DNA from: Bacteroidales bacterium
GTDB lineage: Bacteria; Bacteroidota; Bacteroidia; Bacteroidales; Muribaculaceae
DNA length: 64,000 nt
NCBI GenBank assembly: GCA_030524805.1
Contig: JAUNFY010000006.1
Span: 1-64,000, forward strand
Direction: 5' to 3'
The notes under the pieces are model-generated. The model was not told where the DNA came from and did no database searches. It saw only the letters and a list, made by a program, of their open reading frames with translations. A program made the translations under genes and the position numbers. Below, piece after piece: positions 27,420 through 35,913 of this stretch. Within the stretch, counting starts at the first letter, position 1. Each line of letters starts with the position of its first letter.

Positions 27420-28961
27420 ATGAAATTCAACAGATATTTCATCATAGGCACCATGGCACTGTCGCTCGGCATGACTTCCTGCGTCGGCGACCTCGATGTC
27501 AAGCCTGATGATCCCAACACTAAACTTGAGCTCGCCGACAAGGCCGAATTCCTCGGTATGCTCGCGCGCGCCTACGGCGGCCTCGTGCTCGAAGGCGGCA
27601 TCTCAGTAGACGACGGCGGCGCCGGCGTCTACACCCGTCAGCTTTTCAACCAGCAGGAACTGTCGTCGGACGAGGCTATCGTAGGACGCAACTGGAACGA
27701 CGGCGGCATCGACGAGATGAGCTACAGCATCCCCGGAAAAGACAACCACTGGGGCTACGAGATGTATTCGCGCATCAACTATCAGCTTGGAATCTGCAAT
27801 GAGTTCCTGCGCACGGCCGACAGAGAAGGCAAGTCGTTCTTCAGCGATGCCGAACTTGAAAGCATGAAGGCAGAAGCGCGCGTGCTCCGCGACCTGAGCT
27901 ACTACCACATGATCGACATCTTCGGCCGCGGTCCCTGGACCGACGAGAACTCCCTCGTGGGCGCCATACCCCCGACCTACGACCGCCAGCAGCTCTTCGA
28001 CGCCATCGTGAGCGACCTGGAGGATGCCGCCCCGAAAGTGGTGCCGGCAGCGCAGCAGGAATACGGACGCCTGAGCCGCGAGGCAGCCTACATGCTTCTG
28101 GCGAAGATGTATCTCAACGCTGAAGTCTACACGGGCACCGCGATGTGGGACAAATGCGCCGAAGCATGCAAGAAAGTGCTGGAGAGCGGCATCAAGCTCG
28201 CACCGGAATACAAATACCTCTTCTGCGGCACCAACAAGAAATATGTGGGCAACGGCGAGATCCTCTGGGGAGTGCCCCAGGGCGACAATCTCGGCACCTA
28301 CGGCGGAACTACATACCTGACCATCGGCTCATACAACGCTGAAGTGGACACACAGCCTTACGGCTATACATCGGCCGTAGGCGGCTGGGGCGGACCGCGC
28401 GTGCGTCCGGAGCTCTCGAAAGCCCTCGCAAGCAACGACAAGCGCCGCCTTATCTATGAGGGCGCACTCCAGGAAGACCTCGAGGACCTCTCGAGCTGGA
28501 CTGCCAGCGGCTGCGGCTACATGTGCATCAAGTTTGTGAACACCGACGAATCGGACTACTACAACGAGAACAAGACAGTGCTCTGCAACGACGCGCAGAA
28601 GACCTCAACCAACTTCCCGATCTTCCGCCTCGCCGACACATATCTGATGCTCGCCGAATGCCAGCTCCACGGAGTGAACTGCGACGGCCTGAACTACTAC
28701 AACCAGGTGCGCACCCGCGCCGGCATGGCACCCGTGAGCTCCTACACCGCCGACGACCTGCTGAAGGAACGCATGTGTGAGCTCTACTGGGAGGGTCACC
28801 GCCGCTCCGACCTCATCCGCTTCGGCAAATACACCGGCTCGGCCTACAACTGGCAGTGGAAAGGCGGCATCTACGAAGGAACCGCCCTCGACACACAGCG
28901 CGCGCTCATGCCGATACCGGCACAGTTTGAGCCTACTCTCGGCCAGAACCCCGGTTATTAA
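27420..28961 (+). CDS. SusD-like glycan-binding lipoprotein
   Basis: 513 aa. The signal peptide ends at Cys21 (GMTSC). RagB/SusD-family features include TPR-like helices and the C-terminal RMCELYWEGHRRSDLIRFGK, then the ending MPIPAQFEPTLGQNPGY. It forms the outer-membrane lid of the SusC channel and binds the glycan. It is second in a four-gene operon. Confidence 0.94.
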   Translation: MKFNRYFIIGTMALSLGMTSCVGDLDVKPDDPNTKLELADKAEFLGMLARAYGGLVLEGGISVDDGGAGVYTRQLFNQQELSSDEAIVGRNWNDGGIDEMSYSIPGKDNHWGYEMYSRINYQLGICNEFLRTADREGKSFFSDAELESMKAEARVLRDLSYYHMIDIFGRGPWTDENSLVGAIPPTYDRQQLFDAIVSDLEDAAPKVVPAAQQEYGRLSREAAYMLLAKMYLNAEVYTGTAMWDKCAEACKKVLESGIKLAPEYKYLFCGTNKKYVGNGEILWGVPQGDNLGTYGGTTYLTIGSYNAEVDTQPYGYTSAVGGWGGPRVRPELSKALASNDKRRLIYEGALQEDLEDLSSWTASGCGYMCIKFVNTDESDYYNENKTVLCNDAQKTSTNFPIFRLADTYLMLAECQLHGVNCDGLNYYNQVRTRAGMAPVSSYTADDLLKERMCELYWEGHRRSDLIRFGKYTGSAYNWQWKGGIYEGTALDTQRALMPIPAQFEPTLGQNPGY

Positions 28962-28988
28962 TCAACCCCCTAAAAACCAAACAAGACG

Positions 28989-30158
28989 ATGAAACATATA
29001 AAATTCGCAGCGCTGGCAGCCTTGGCTGTGTTGGGAATGACCGCTTGTCAGGACGACACCGACCCCAAGATCTCCACCGCAACAGAGTTCGAGCTCAACA
29101 CGCCGCCGATGGTCAACGAGACTCTGGTGCTTTCACCGGAAGGGACCTACACCTTCACAGTGTCGCAACCTAACTACGGCCTGACACTCGCACCGACCTA
29201 CGGCATCGAAGTCTCGCTCAAGGAAGACTTCACCCCTGTGAAAGAAGGCACCTACCTCAATTCGCTCGGCGAGGAAGTGGCGATACCGGGATCGGTAGTG
29301 ATTCCGCTCGAGAGCCAGATCCATGCAGTGCTGAGCGTGAAGCAGAGCAATCTCGCCACCGCCATCTGCGCGATGCGCGGCATCGGCACTGCCGAAGACT
29401 ACACTGAAGAAGACCCGCGCCCGCTCTACGTGCGCGCCACGGCTGTCGTGGCCAACCAGCCCTCCACCGCCATCACATCGAACGTGGTGGAACTGAAGGC
29501 AGTGAAGGAATATTGCGCCATCGAAGCAGGTACCATCGATGTCGATGTGCTCTACAACCCGGGCAACGCCAACGGCTGGGACTTCAGCAAGTCGATGCTG
29601 CTGGCCGCTACTTCCGACAATGTATATGAGGGCTATCTCGCCATCGACGGAGAGTTCAAGTTCACCCATCAGGCTGAATGGAGCAATCCGGGCAACTACG
29701 GCGCCGGCGAATTCACCGAGAATGCCGAGACCGGAGTATGGGAAGGCGAACTGATCGAAAACGGCGGCAACTTCAACGGCCCCGCTTCCGGCCTCTACTA
29801 CACCATAGTGACCATCACCAACCCGGCTACCGCAGCCGACGAAGTGGCAGGCTCCGTGAAGATGATTCCCATCACGAGCGTAGGCCTCATCGGCGACTTC
29901 AACGGTTGGGATCTCGGCGCTATCGTGGAGATGACACCGATGGACGGCTTCTCGACCTGGAAGGCTGAAGGAGTAGACCTCGGCGACGGCGGCTGGAAGT
30001 TCATCATGAACCATGGCTGGGACTACAACCTCGGCGGCTACGACAACAGCAACAATATGCTCAACCTGGTGCAGAACGGTGGCAACCTTACGGGCGCAGG
30101 CACACGCACAGTGATCCTGGACCTCTCGAAACTGCCCTACAGCGCACGATATGAATAA
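28989..30158 (+). CDS. SusE-like outer-membrane glycan-binding lipoprotein
   Basis: 389 aa. Lipobox with Cys20 (LGMTAC). An N-terminal SusE-type beta-sandwich is followed by two starch-binding-like modules; the last has GLIGDFNGWDLGA and WKFIMNHGWDYNLGG. Members bind alpha-glucan at the cell surface. The position after susD supports this. A strong hairpin separates it from the next gene. Confidence 0.87.
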   Translation: MKHIKFAALAALAVLGMTACQDDTDPKISTATEFELNTPPMVNETLVLSPEGTYTFTVSQPNYGLTLAPTYGIEVSLKEDFTPVKEGTYLNSLGEEVAIPGSVVIPLESQIHAVLSVKQSNLATAICAMRGIGTAEDYTEEDPRPLYVRATAVVANQPSTAITSNVVELKAVKEYCAIEAGTIDVDVLYNPGNANGWDFSKSMLLAATSDNVYEGYLAIDGEFKFTHQAEWSNPGNYGAGEFTENAETGVWEGELIENGGNFNGPASGLYYTIVTITNPATAADEVAGSVKMIPITSVGLIGDFNGWDLGAIVEMTPMDGFSTWKAEGVDLGDGGWKFIMNHGWDYNLGGYDNSNNMLNLVQNGGNLTGAGTRTVILDLSKLPYSARYE

Positions 30159-30165
30159 TAACCGA

Positions 30166-30201
30166 CAGCAGGATGCCGGACTCGCCTCCGGCATCCCGCT
30201 G
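30166..30201 (+). other. Intercistronic hairpin between susE and susF
   Basis: A 15-bp stem with one mismatch (CAGCAGGATGCCGGA / TCCGGCATCCCGCTG) and loop CTCGCC, with no U-tract. It could stabilise the upstream mRNA or reduce expression of susF relative to susE. Confidence 0.6.
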
Positions 30202-30220
30202 ACAATCTGAAAACATCAAT

Positions 30221-31690
30221 ATGAACACAAAAAACATATATTTGCTCGGACTCGGATTATTGGCTGCGGCAGCACTCGCATCGTGCGACAATGTCGAGGA
30301 TAGCCTTGCAAAACCGATCACTAACCCCCAGGAGCCAATCTTCGACGCCGCGTCGGTGGAATACAAGGCATTCCCCTATATCGACGCCTCCGACCCGCAG
30401 GTGGGCGAAGTGGAGGTGGCCTATTGCGTGGCGCCTACCCTTCCCGCCGGCTTCACCCTGAGCGGCACCCTCGAGCTGTCGGCCACTGAAGACTTCTCTA
30501 AGAAGATAGAAGTGCCCCTCACCTACCGCGACCACCACATGTATGCCAACGTCGGCGACATCGCTGCGCAGTATACTGAACTCTACACCAAGAATCCGGC
30601 CACTGTAGACCTCTACAGCCGCACGATACTGACTGCAGCCAACGGAACGGACGTGGTGCGCATCGGCTCCATCGACACCTATTTCGGCAACGAGCCTTAC
30701 GCCTACACTCCGGTGCTTCCCTCGAAGCTGATTCCGGCCAATTTCTATCTGATGATGGGCGACGGCAGCGACTGGGACTACGCCCACGCGCTGAAGATGA
30801 ACCATGCGGGCAGCAACCAGTATGACGACCCGAACTTCTCGATCGTGGTGAAGGAAGGAGTTTCGGCCGGCGACAAATGGATAATCGTTCCTGCCGAGAC
30901 CATCTATAAGCTGAGAGCAGGCGCTCCGCTCGCCGGCAACGACTACTATCTGCCGGTGTTTGACCGCGTAGACAACGGCACAAGCTATGGCGACCTCGAC
31001 GAGCAGACTTCTGGCGACATCGACGCCGCGATGCTTCCTTCAATCTCCATCCCTTGCGAGATCGACATCAATGCCCAGAACATGACCTACTCGGCAAAGG
31101 CTGCTGTAGAGAACTACTATGCTACGGGCAACGGTTGGTCGAACTGGGGCGAGCACTGGATGCCGCTGTCGACCACCAATTTCTCGGACTACAACGGTTT
31201 CCTCAACCTCGACTCTGAATTCAAGTTTGCTCCGCAGGCAGGCTGGGGCGGCGACTTCGGCACATCGGCCGCAGTGACTGAAACCGAAAACAACGGCGTC
31301 TTCAGCTATTCTGCCACCCTCGACCGCGCAAGCGACAACATCAAGATCGGACATGCCGGCCTCTACTGGGCATATCTCAACGCCACCACATGGGAGATGA
31401 GCCTCACCGAGACCAAGACATGGGGCTTGATCGGCGACTTCAACGGTTGGGGCGGCGACGTAGTCCTGACTCCCTCTGCCGACCTCTACATCTGGACAGG
31501 TGAACTGACCGTGGAAGCAGGCCAGGGCTGGAAGTTCCGCGCCAACAGCGACTGGGGTGTGAACCTCGGCGGACAGGCCGACGCTCTCTGGAACAATGGC
31601 GACAACATCGTGCTTCCTGAAGCCGGCACCTACACCATCACCCTCGACCTCACCACTTATCCCGCTACATATACAGCAGTGAAAAAGTGA
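30221..31690 (+). CDS. SusF-like outer-membrane glycan-binding lipoprotein
   Basis: 489 aa. Lipobox with Cys22 (AAALASC). Sandwich domains are followed by a C-terminal module with LIGDFNGWGGDV and GWKFRANSDWGVNLGG, parallel to the SusE ending. It would add glucan-binding sites on the surface. It is last in the operon; a terminator follows 42 bp after the stop. Confidence 0.85.
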   Translation: MNTKNIYLLGLGLLAAAALASCDNVEDSLAKPITNPQEPIFDAASVEYKAFPYIDASDPQVGEVEVAYCVAPTLPAGFTLSGTLELSATEDFSKKIEVPLTYRDHHMYANVGDIAAQYTELYTKNPATVDLYSRTILTAANGTDVVRIGSIDTYFGNEPYAYTPVLPSKLIPANFYLMMGDGSDWDYAHALKMNHAGSNQYDDPNFSIVVKEGVSAGDKWIIVPAETIYKLRAGAPLAGNDYYLPVFDRVDNGTSYGDLDEQTSGDIDAAMLPSISIPCEIDINAQNMTYSAKAAVENYYATGNGWSNWGEHWMPLSTTNFSDYNGFLNLDSEFKFAPQAGWGGDFGTSAAVTETENNGVFSYSATLDRASDNIKIGHAGLYWAYLNATTWEMSLTETKTWGLIGDFNGWGGDVVLTPSADLYIWTGELTVEAGQGWKFRANSDWGVNLGGQADALWNNGDNIVLPEAGTYTITLDLTTYPATYTAVKK

Positions 31691-31732
31691 CCTCACCGGC
31701 AAGCGGCCTCCAAGCCGCCCCGACAAAGCAAT

Positions 31733-31772
31733 CAGCCCGCCGTCGCAATGACGGCGGGCTGAGTTTGTTTTA
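31733..31772 (+). terminator. Terminator of the SusCDEF operon
   Basis: Perfect 12-bp stem CAGCCCGCCGTC / GACGGCGGGCTG with loop GCAAT, then AGTTTGTTTT. Confidence 0.88.
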
Positions 31773-31892
31773 TCACTACAAGTAACTTTATTGTTATTAA
31801 TTTTTTTTATTAGGAAATTTTAAGACCGGTGTTTCGATATTTCTGAATTTTATTCTATAAATATCCTAATTATCATCTTAAATGAAACAGCT

Positions 31893-31971
31893 CTTTTTAT
31901 TCAATAATTACACTGTATTGAATAAAAAAGTATGTTTTTTATTCAATAGACCTTGCTTTAGTGAATAAAAA
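31893..31971. repeat. Cluster of alternating TTTTTATTCAATA motifs
   Basis: CTTTTTATTCAATA (31893-31906), its inverse TATTGAATAAAAAAG (31916-31930), TTTTTTATTCAATA (31935-31948) and an imperfect inverse TAGTGAATAAAAA (31959-31971). The first two can form a long hairpin. Confidence 0.6.
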
Positions 31972-31990
31972 CGGCAAAAATTACCTCTTG

Positions 31991-32043
31991 CAGAGGCTGC
32001 CGAATACAAAATCTCCCCGACATATAATGCCGGGGAGAACATG
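31991..32043 (-). repeat. 53-bp direct repeat, copy 1; terminator-like
   Basis: Starts CAGAGGCTGCCGAATAC, contains the stem CTCCCCG / CGGGGAG, and ends AACATG. The copy at 35914-35966 differs at three positions. On the minus strand the hairpin is followed by ATTTTGTATT, so it can end the transcript of the lipoprotein gene at 32061. Confidence 0.75.
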
Positions 32044-32060
32044 CTGCCGCAGCCTGCCCT

Positions 32061-32831
32061 CTATTTAAGTAAACTACATGTTATTTTGCAGTCATTGTTC
32101 TTATCGGTCAATATCATCTCAATACTTTTCACCGGTTGAGATTTGGAAGAGAGTGATGCGACATTCTTTTCCCAACCGAAATTGAAAATGGAGTCAAACA
32201 TTCTCATGTACTCGCCATCGCCTCCCATCGTGTATTCATAATCATATAATTTTGAATCCTCACCCATAGAGGAATGCAACGAAAATTCCATTGTGAATAT
32301 ATTTGTATCACTGCGGGTGATATTGAAAAGGCCTTCCCCTACAGTCATAGGTCGGGATGTATTGTTCTGATACGAAACCACCTTTACAGGCTTGGTATTA
32401 TCCTCATTGCGTATAAATCTTATCTCTCTTCCAACTTCAAAGAACTCATTGGTATTAGTAGCATCAACTTCATAAATTCGGAAAGACAAATAGAAATCTT
32501 CAACGATAAAATGGAGGGTGACAGTGGCTTCTGTCTTTACGTCCTTAATGATCAAATATGACTCTCCTGTCTTTGCTGGCTGTATATAAAGACTGTGATT
32601 AGGAGCCTCCATTTCAATTCCGAATCTACCAAGTACTTCAGGATTGCTCGCAGTGAGTTCGTAAACCCCACTACCACCTGTAAATGGAATAACAGCCCCT
32701 TTTCCAAACATTATGGTGTAGTCTCTTTGTTCAAAATGGATAGGAGTGATTGCATCCGGTTCATTATGCCCACTACAAGCTGTCATGAATAAGCATGTCA
32801 GAAGCATTATTACATTGAATATCTTGTTCAT
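32061..32831 (-). CDS. Lipoprotein of unknown function
   Basis: 256 aa with a signal peptide ending at Cys19 (FMTAC). The rest is beta-rich, with no family recognised. The base composition is AT-rich like its neighbours. It begins 12 bp after the stop of the Abi/HEPN gene on the same strand, so the two probably form an operon and may act together. A terminator-like repeat follows it. Confidence 0.7.
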   Translation of the reverse strand: MNKIFNVIMLLTCLFMTACSGHNEPDAITPIHFEQRDYTIMFGKGAVIPFTGGSGVYELTASNPEVLGRFGIEMEAPNHSLYIQPAKTGESYLIIKDVKTEATVTLHFIVEDFYLSFRIYEVDATNTNEFFEVGREIRFIRNEDNTKPVKVVSYQNNTSRPMTVGEGLFNITRSDTNIFTMEFSLHSSMGEDSKLYDYEYTMGGDGEYMRMFDSIFNFGWEKNVASLSSKSQPVKSIEMILTDKNNDCKITCSLLK

Positions 32832-32843
32832 AGACTTATGATA

Positions 32844-33536
32844 TTATTTTAGTTGATTGATTTTTGAACATACTTGCTGAACGTGATCAAGACCATACAA
32901 AAGTGAATGGCTGTCAATACCCATCCACATAAACAGTTTGTGAAGTGTCTGATAAGCATTCAGGATATAGGACGTTCCGATTTCAGGTTGGCGGCGTGCA
33001 AAACATATCGGTTCATGGTGGGCAATTCGGTTGCGTAGAATGTTTATGCCATCCAGTTCGTTGAATATAAAAGTGTTGTTATATTGAACTTCTGCCGAAG
33101 AACGGGGCTTGTTGGGGAATATAGCAAGTAATGTACGCCCGACAGCCCTGTATTGAGGATTGGCAAACATATATTTCCACACTCCAAATTCCATCTCAGC
33201 AAGAAGTTTCGGATGAGAATATGAACCGTCACGCATCAGTCGGTTATATGCTTTCTTTATGATTTTTGCACTGTCACGACAACCGGGCACATCAAATATA
33301 CCCCCTTCAAGCACTGCATCACGCAGCCAATCTTCACCGAGTCTTTCAGTCAGAATACGGTCAATCGCATTTCTGACAGCCACCTCAAAGCAACTCAGAA
33401 GAGTAAACACATCTTGCGACAGGTTGAGATTCAACCTGTAAAGGGTCATCGTCTTCCGTGTATTGTTGTTACATGCCAGAAGGTAGCGTTGGAGCCGTTC
33501 TCCCGACAATATATGTTGAAATTCAGAATATTTCAT
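32844..33536 (-). CDS. Abi family protein (Abi_2, HEPN-like)
   Basis: 230 aa. The N-terminal half has the Abi_2 layout (CFEVAVRNAIDRIL). The C-terminal RNRIAHHEPI gives the HEPN R-x4-6-H motif, the catalytic signature of HEPN ribonucleases. Abi_2/AbiD-AbiF proteins are linked to phage abortive infection. It is the first gene of a pair with a lipoprotein, in an AT-rich patch bordered by direct repeats. A defence role follows from the family and has not been shown here. Confidence 0.82.
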   Translation of the reverse strand: MKYSEFQHILSGERLQRYLLACNNNTRKTMTLYRLNLNLSQDVFTLLSCFEVAVRNAIDRILTERLGEDWLRDAVLEGGIFDVPGCRDSAKIIKKAYNRLMRDGSYSHPKLLAEMEFGVWKYMFANPQYRAVGRTLLAIFPNKPRSSAEVQYNNTFIFNELDGINILRNRIAHHEPICFARRQPEIGTSYILNAYQTLHKLFMWMGIDSHSLLYGLDHVQQVCSKINQLK

Positions 33537-33564
33537 CCGATTTTGATATTTTTTAAGTGCCGAA

Positions 33565-33596
33565 TTTGTTTATAAATAAAAATTTCACTAACTTTG
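33565..33596 (+). promoter_or_regulatory. Consensus promoter of a short transcript
   Basis: TTTG at 33565-33568, 20-bp spacer, TAACTTTG at 33589-33596. The predicted transcript starts near 33603 and runs straight into a terminator. Confidence 0.7.
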
Positions 33597-33602
33597 CAGT
33601 GT

Positions 33603-33651
33603 TGATTCCCGGTAGCCCCTGATACGTCAAGCTATCGGGTTTAGTTTTTTA
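33603..33651 (+). ncRNA. Candidate small RNA or attenuated leader, about 50 nt
   Basis: The promoter is followed by the stem CCCGGTAGC (33608-33616) / GCTATCGGG (33631-33639), one G-T pair, loop CCCTGATACGTCAA, and TTTAGTTTTTTAT. No open frame fits. GATACGTCAAG in the loop also occurs at 16338-16348 in the tandem repeat after kduI. Confidence 0.5.
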
Positions 33652-33920
33652 TAGTTGCAAAGATAATGTATTTTTCTGATATATCGGCTCTAAAAGCGGC
33701 TTAAATCGCATTGAATAATTGGATTCAAAGTATTTTCAAGCCATGAAATGAGGCAGTTGCAGCCTTACGGTACAAAAGGGGAACAAATACGGTGATTTTA
33801 CATATCGGAGGCATAACCGAACTATCAGCCCTTAACATCCGTTTAGATAATATTACAAAAATCAGTCGGATATGAGAATCATTACCTGCGCCTTATAGAT
33901 TCTAATCAGTGAGTTATCTT
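33652..33920. other. Gap before the first TonB lipoprotein gene
   Basis: No gene or clear promoter was seen. Its last bases (AGATTCTAATCAGTGAG) equal those that end the receptor stump and precede the second TonB gene, so this is probably the scar of a lost receptor gene. Confidence 0.4.
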
Positions 33921-35225
33921 ATGGAAATATCAAGAGTTACGATGATAGTGGCATTTGCCCTCTTATTGCTAAGTGGTTGTTCCAAATCATATAGGAATGT
34001 TGCGTCGTATAGTGCGGGCGGCTATCCGGAGCAAAAGCATGAGGAAGAAAACTTTGCTTCTGATGAGGAAGGGGCGGTGCAGGAGCCGGCCTGGACATAT
34101 TTTGAAAAACTGTCGTATATGTTTGGTGCTGACTCTACATGTGTAGGGATGACAGATGACATGAATTTCCCGGAATGGTATTCAGGCTGTTTTGTGAACG
34201 ACAGAAACCGACTGACCATAAATGTAGTGGGAGATACTGTGGATATCCGTGACGTTCTCGCTAAGCAACTCGGGGGAAATGAATTTGACCTGGGTGTCGG
34301 GGTGTGTTCAATCAAAGAGCAGATCAAGACAAGACAACTATTAAGGGAAGCCATCGCACAGAAATACAAAGGAGATATTACATCAGAAACAAAACCTGAC
34401 GGAACAATCGACGTATGTCTTCAAGGTAGCAACGACTCAATTATTTCCGATTTCAAGAGGGATGTTTTCGATGCGCCGATACTGCGATTCTCACTTGCCG
34501 ATAAGATTGGACTGATATCAATGTCTACTCCGGAAGATCATGATAGCCAAGAAGAAATATATGCCGAGCATGAAACTTCACCGGAGTTTCCGGGAGGTCC
34601 CGCTGCGATGCTGTCGTATATCCATGATAATATGAATTATCCACAAAGTGCTTATGAACAGGACATAGAAGGTCGCGTAGTACTGAAATTCCTTGTGCGC
34701 CAAACAGGAGAGGTTGATTCCGTAAAAATCATAAAAGGCAAAGACCCTGCACTTGATGCTGAGGCAATCAGGTTGGTTTCGGGATTTCCGCGGTTTATGC
34801 CTGCTACATTCGACCTTGTGCCAGTGGATAGATGGTTGACACTTCCCATAAGATTCAATAAAGCTGATTATGATGAAAGGCGTAGCAAACGGTATCTGAC
34901 CTGCCAATCTGACAATATCGATGATTGTATAAGTAATGAAGACGTGTGTTCCAATCTGTCAGAATGTGACTCTATAAATATTCCGATTTACATCGTAGAT
35001 GGAGTAGAGATGCAAAATATCGATAGTATTCCACCTCATGATATTGTTAAGATGGAGGTTATAAAGGACTCTAAAATCAAGCATATCTTTCGACCACGCC
35101 TTGGTGGAATTGTATTGATTACGACTAAATCAAAGAAAAATCTTAAACGTGTTATAGCAGATTACAAAAAGAATATGGAATTACATGAGCAAAATCGTTC
35201 TCAAGGAGAAATACGTATCCGTTGA
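33921..35225 (+). CDS. TonB-like lipoprotein with a C-terminal plug-like domain
   Basis: 434 aa from the ATG at 33921; a GTG four codons upstream is possible. A lipobox (LLSGC, Cys20) replaces the usual inner-membrane anchor of TonB. A middle domain (about 90-190) is unrecognised. A TonB C-terminal domain covers about 217-319 (EFPGGPAAMLSYIHDN, GRVVLKFLVRQTGEVDSVKI). After it, PIYIVDGVEM...VIKDSKIKHIF...GGIVLITTK (about 352-405) resembles the plug of TonB-dependent receptors. The gene duplicates the one at 35410, which lacks the middle and plug parts. Its role is unclear; it may link energy transduction to a lost receptor. Confidence 0.8.
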   Translation: MEISRVTMIVAFALLLLSGCSKSYRNVASYSAGGYPEQKHEEENFASDEEGAVQEPAWTYFEKLSYMFGADSTCVGMTDDMNFPEWYSGCFVNDRNRLTINVVGDTVDIRDVLAKQLGGNEFDLGVGVCSIKEQIKTRQLLREAIAQKYKGDITSETKPDGTIDVCLQGSNDSIISDFKRDVFDAPILRFSLADKIGLISMSTPEDHDSQEEIYAEHETSPEFPGGPAAMLSYIHDNMNYPQSAYEQDIEGRVVLKFLVRQTGEVDSVKIIKGKDPALDAEAIRLVSGFPRFMPATFDLVPVDRWLTLPIRFNKADYDERRSKRYLTCQSDNIDDCISNEDVCSNLSECDSINIPIYIVDGVEMQNIDSIPPHDIVKMEVIKDSKIKHIFRPRLGGIVLITTKSKKNLKRVIADYKKNMELHEQNRSQGEIRIR

Positions 35226-35239
35226 GATACATATTTATT

Positions 35240-35394
35240 TTATTCATGGAACTCAATTAACACATTGGATGATGCAGTCGAATGTCGACAATCACGGACG
35301 AGATATTGAGTTGACAATCCGCTACAGTTTCAACACCTCAAAGAGCCGCTACAAAGGAACAGGAGCCGGACAGACAGAGAAAAACAGATTCTAA
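35240..35394 (+). pseudogene. Stump of a TonB-dependent receptor gene (C-terminal strand)
   Basis: The frame ending at 35394 reads DIELTIRYSFNTSKSRYKGT and then GAGQTEKNRF, a typical C-terminal end of the outer-membrane beta-barrel family in Bacteroidales. Everything before about 35265 is unrelated. It ends 15 bp before the second TonB ATG, which suggests a receptor-tonB gene order that was broken by duplication and deletion. Confidence 0.55.
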
Positions 35395-35409
35395 TCAGTG
35401 AGTTATCTT

Positions 35410-35913
35410 ATGGAAATATCAAGAGTTACGATGATAGTGGCGTTTGCCTTATTATTGATATGCGGTTGTTCCAGATCATATAGGAATGTTGCGTCGTATA
35501 GTGCGGTCGGCTATCCGGAGCAAAAGTATGAAGGCGCAACAACCAATCCTGTAAATTATGATAGTCAAGGAGAAATGTTTATCGAGCATGAAACTTCACC
35601 GGAGTTTCCGGGAGGTCCCGCTGCGATGCTGTCGTATATCCATGATAATATGAATTATCCACAAAGTGCTTATGAACAGGACATAGAAGGTCGCGTAGTA
35701 CTGAAATTCCTTGTGCGCCAAACAGGAGAGGTTGATTCCGTAAAAATCATAAAAGGCAAAGACCCTGCACTTGATGCTGAGGCAATCAGGTTGGTTTCGG
35801 GATTTCCGCGGTTTATGCCTGCAACATTCGACCTTGTGCCTGTGGATAGATGGTTGACACTTCCCATAAGATTCAATAAAGCAGATTATGATGAAAGGCA
35901 TCTAAACATGTAA
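35410..35913 (+). CDS. TonB-like lipoprotein, short paralog
   Basis: 167 aa from the ATG at 35410. Lipobox LICGC (Cys20), then a short linker and a TonB C-terminal domain (about 60-160). The upstream bases, the first ~45 codons and the last ~105 codons are almost identical to the gene at 33921, and the domain is near-identical at DNA level. It is therefore a recent tandem copy with the middle domain and plug-like tail missing. The second 53-bp repeat begins right at its stop. Confidence 0.8.
   Translation: MEISRVTMIVAFALLLICGCSRSYRNVASYSAVGYPEQKYEGATTNPVNYDSQGEMFIEHETSPEFPGGPAAMLSYIHDNMNYPQSAYEQDIEGRVVLKFLVRQTGEVDSVKIIKGKDPALDAEAIRLVSGFPRFMPATFDLVPVDRWLTLPIRFNKADYDERHLNM

Larger units (their letters stand above)
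31691..32060. other. AT-rich gap after susF
   Basis: No gene was found. It holds, left to right, the susF terminator, a cluster of four TTTATTCAATA-type sequences in alternating directions, and the first 53-bp hairpin repeat. The base composition drops sharply here. Confidence 0.6.
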
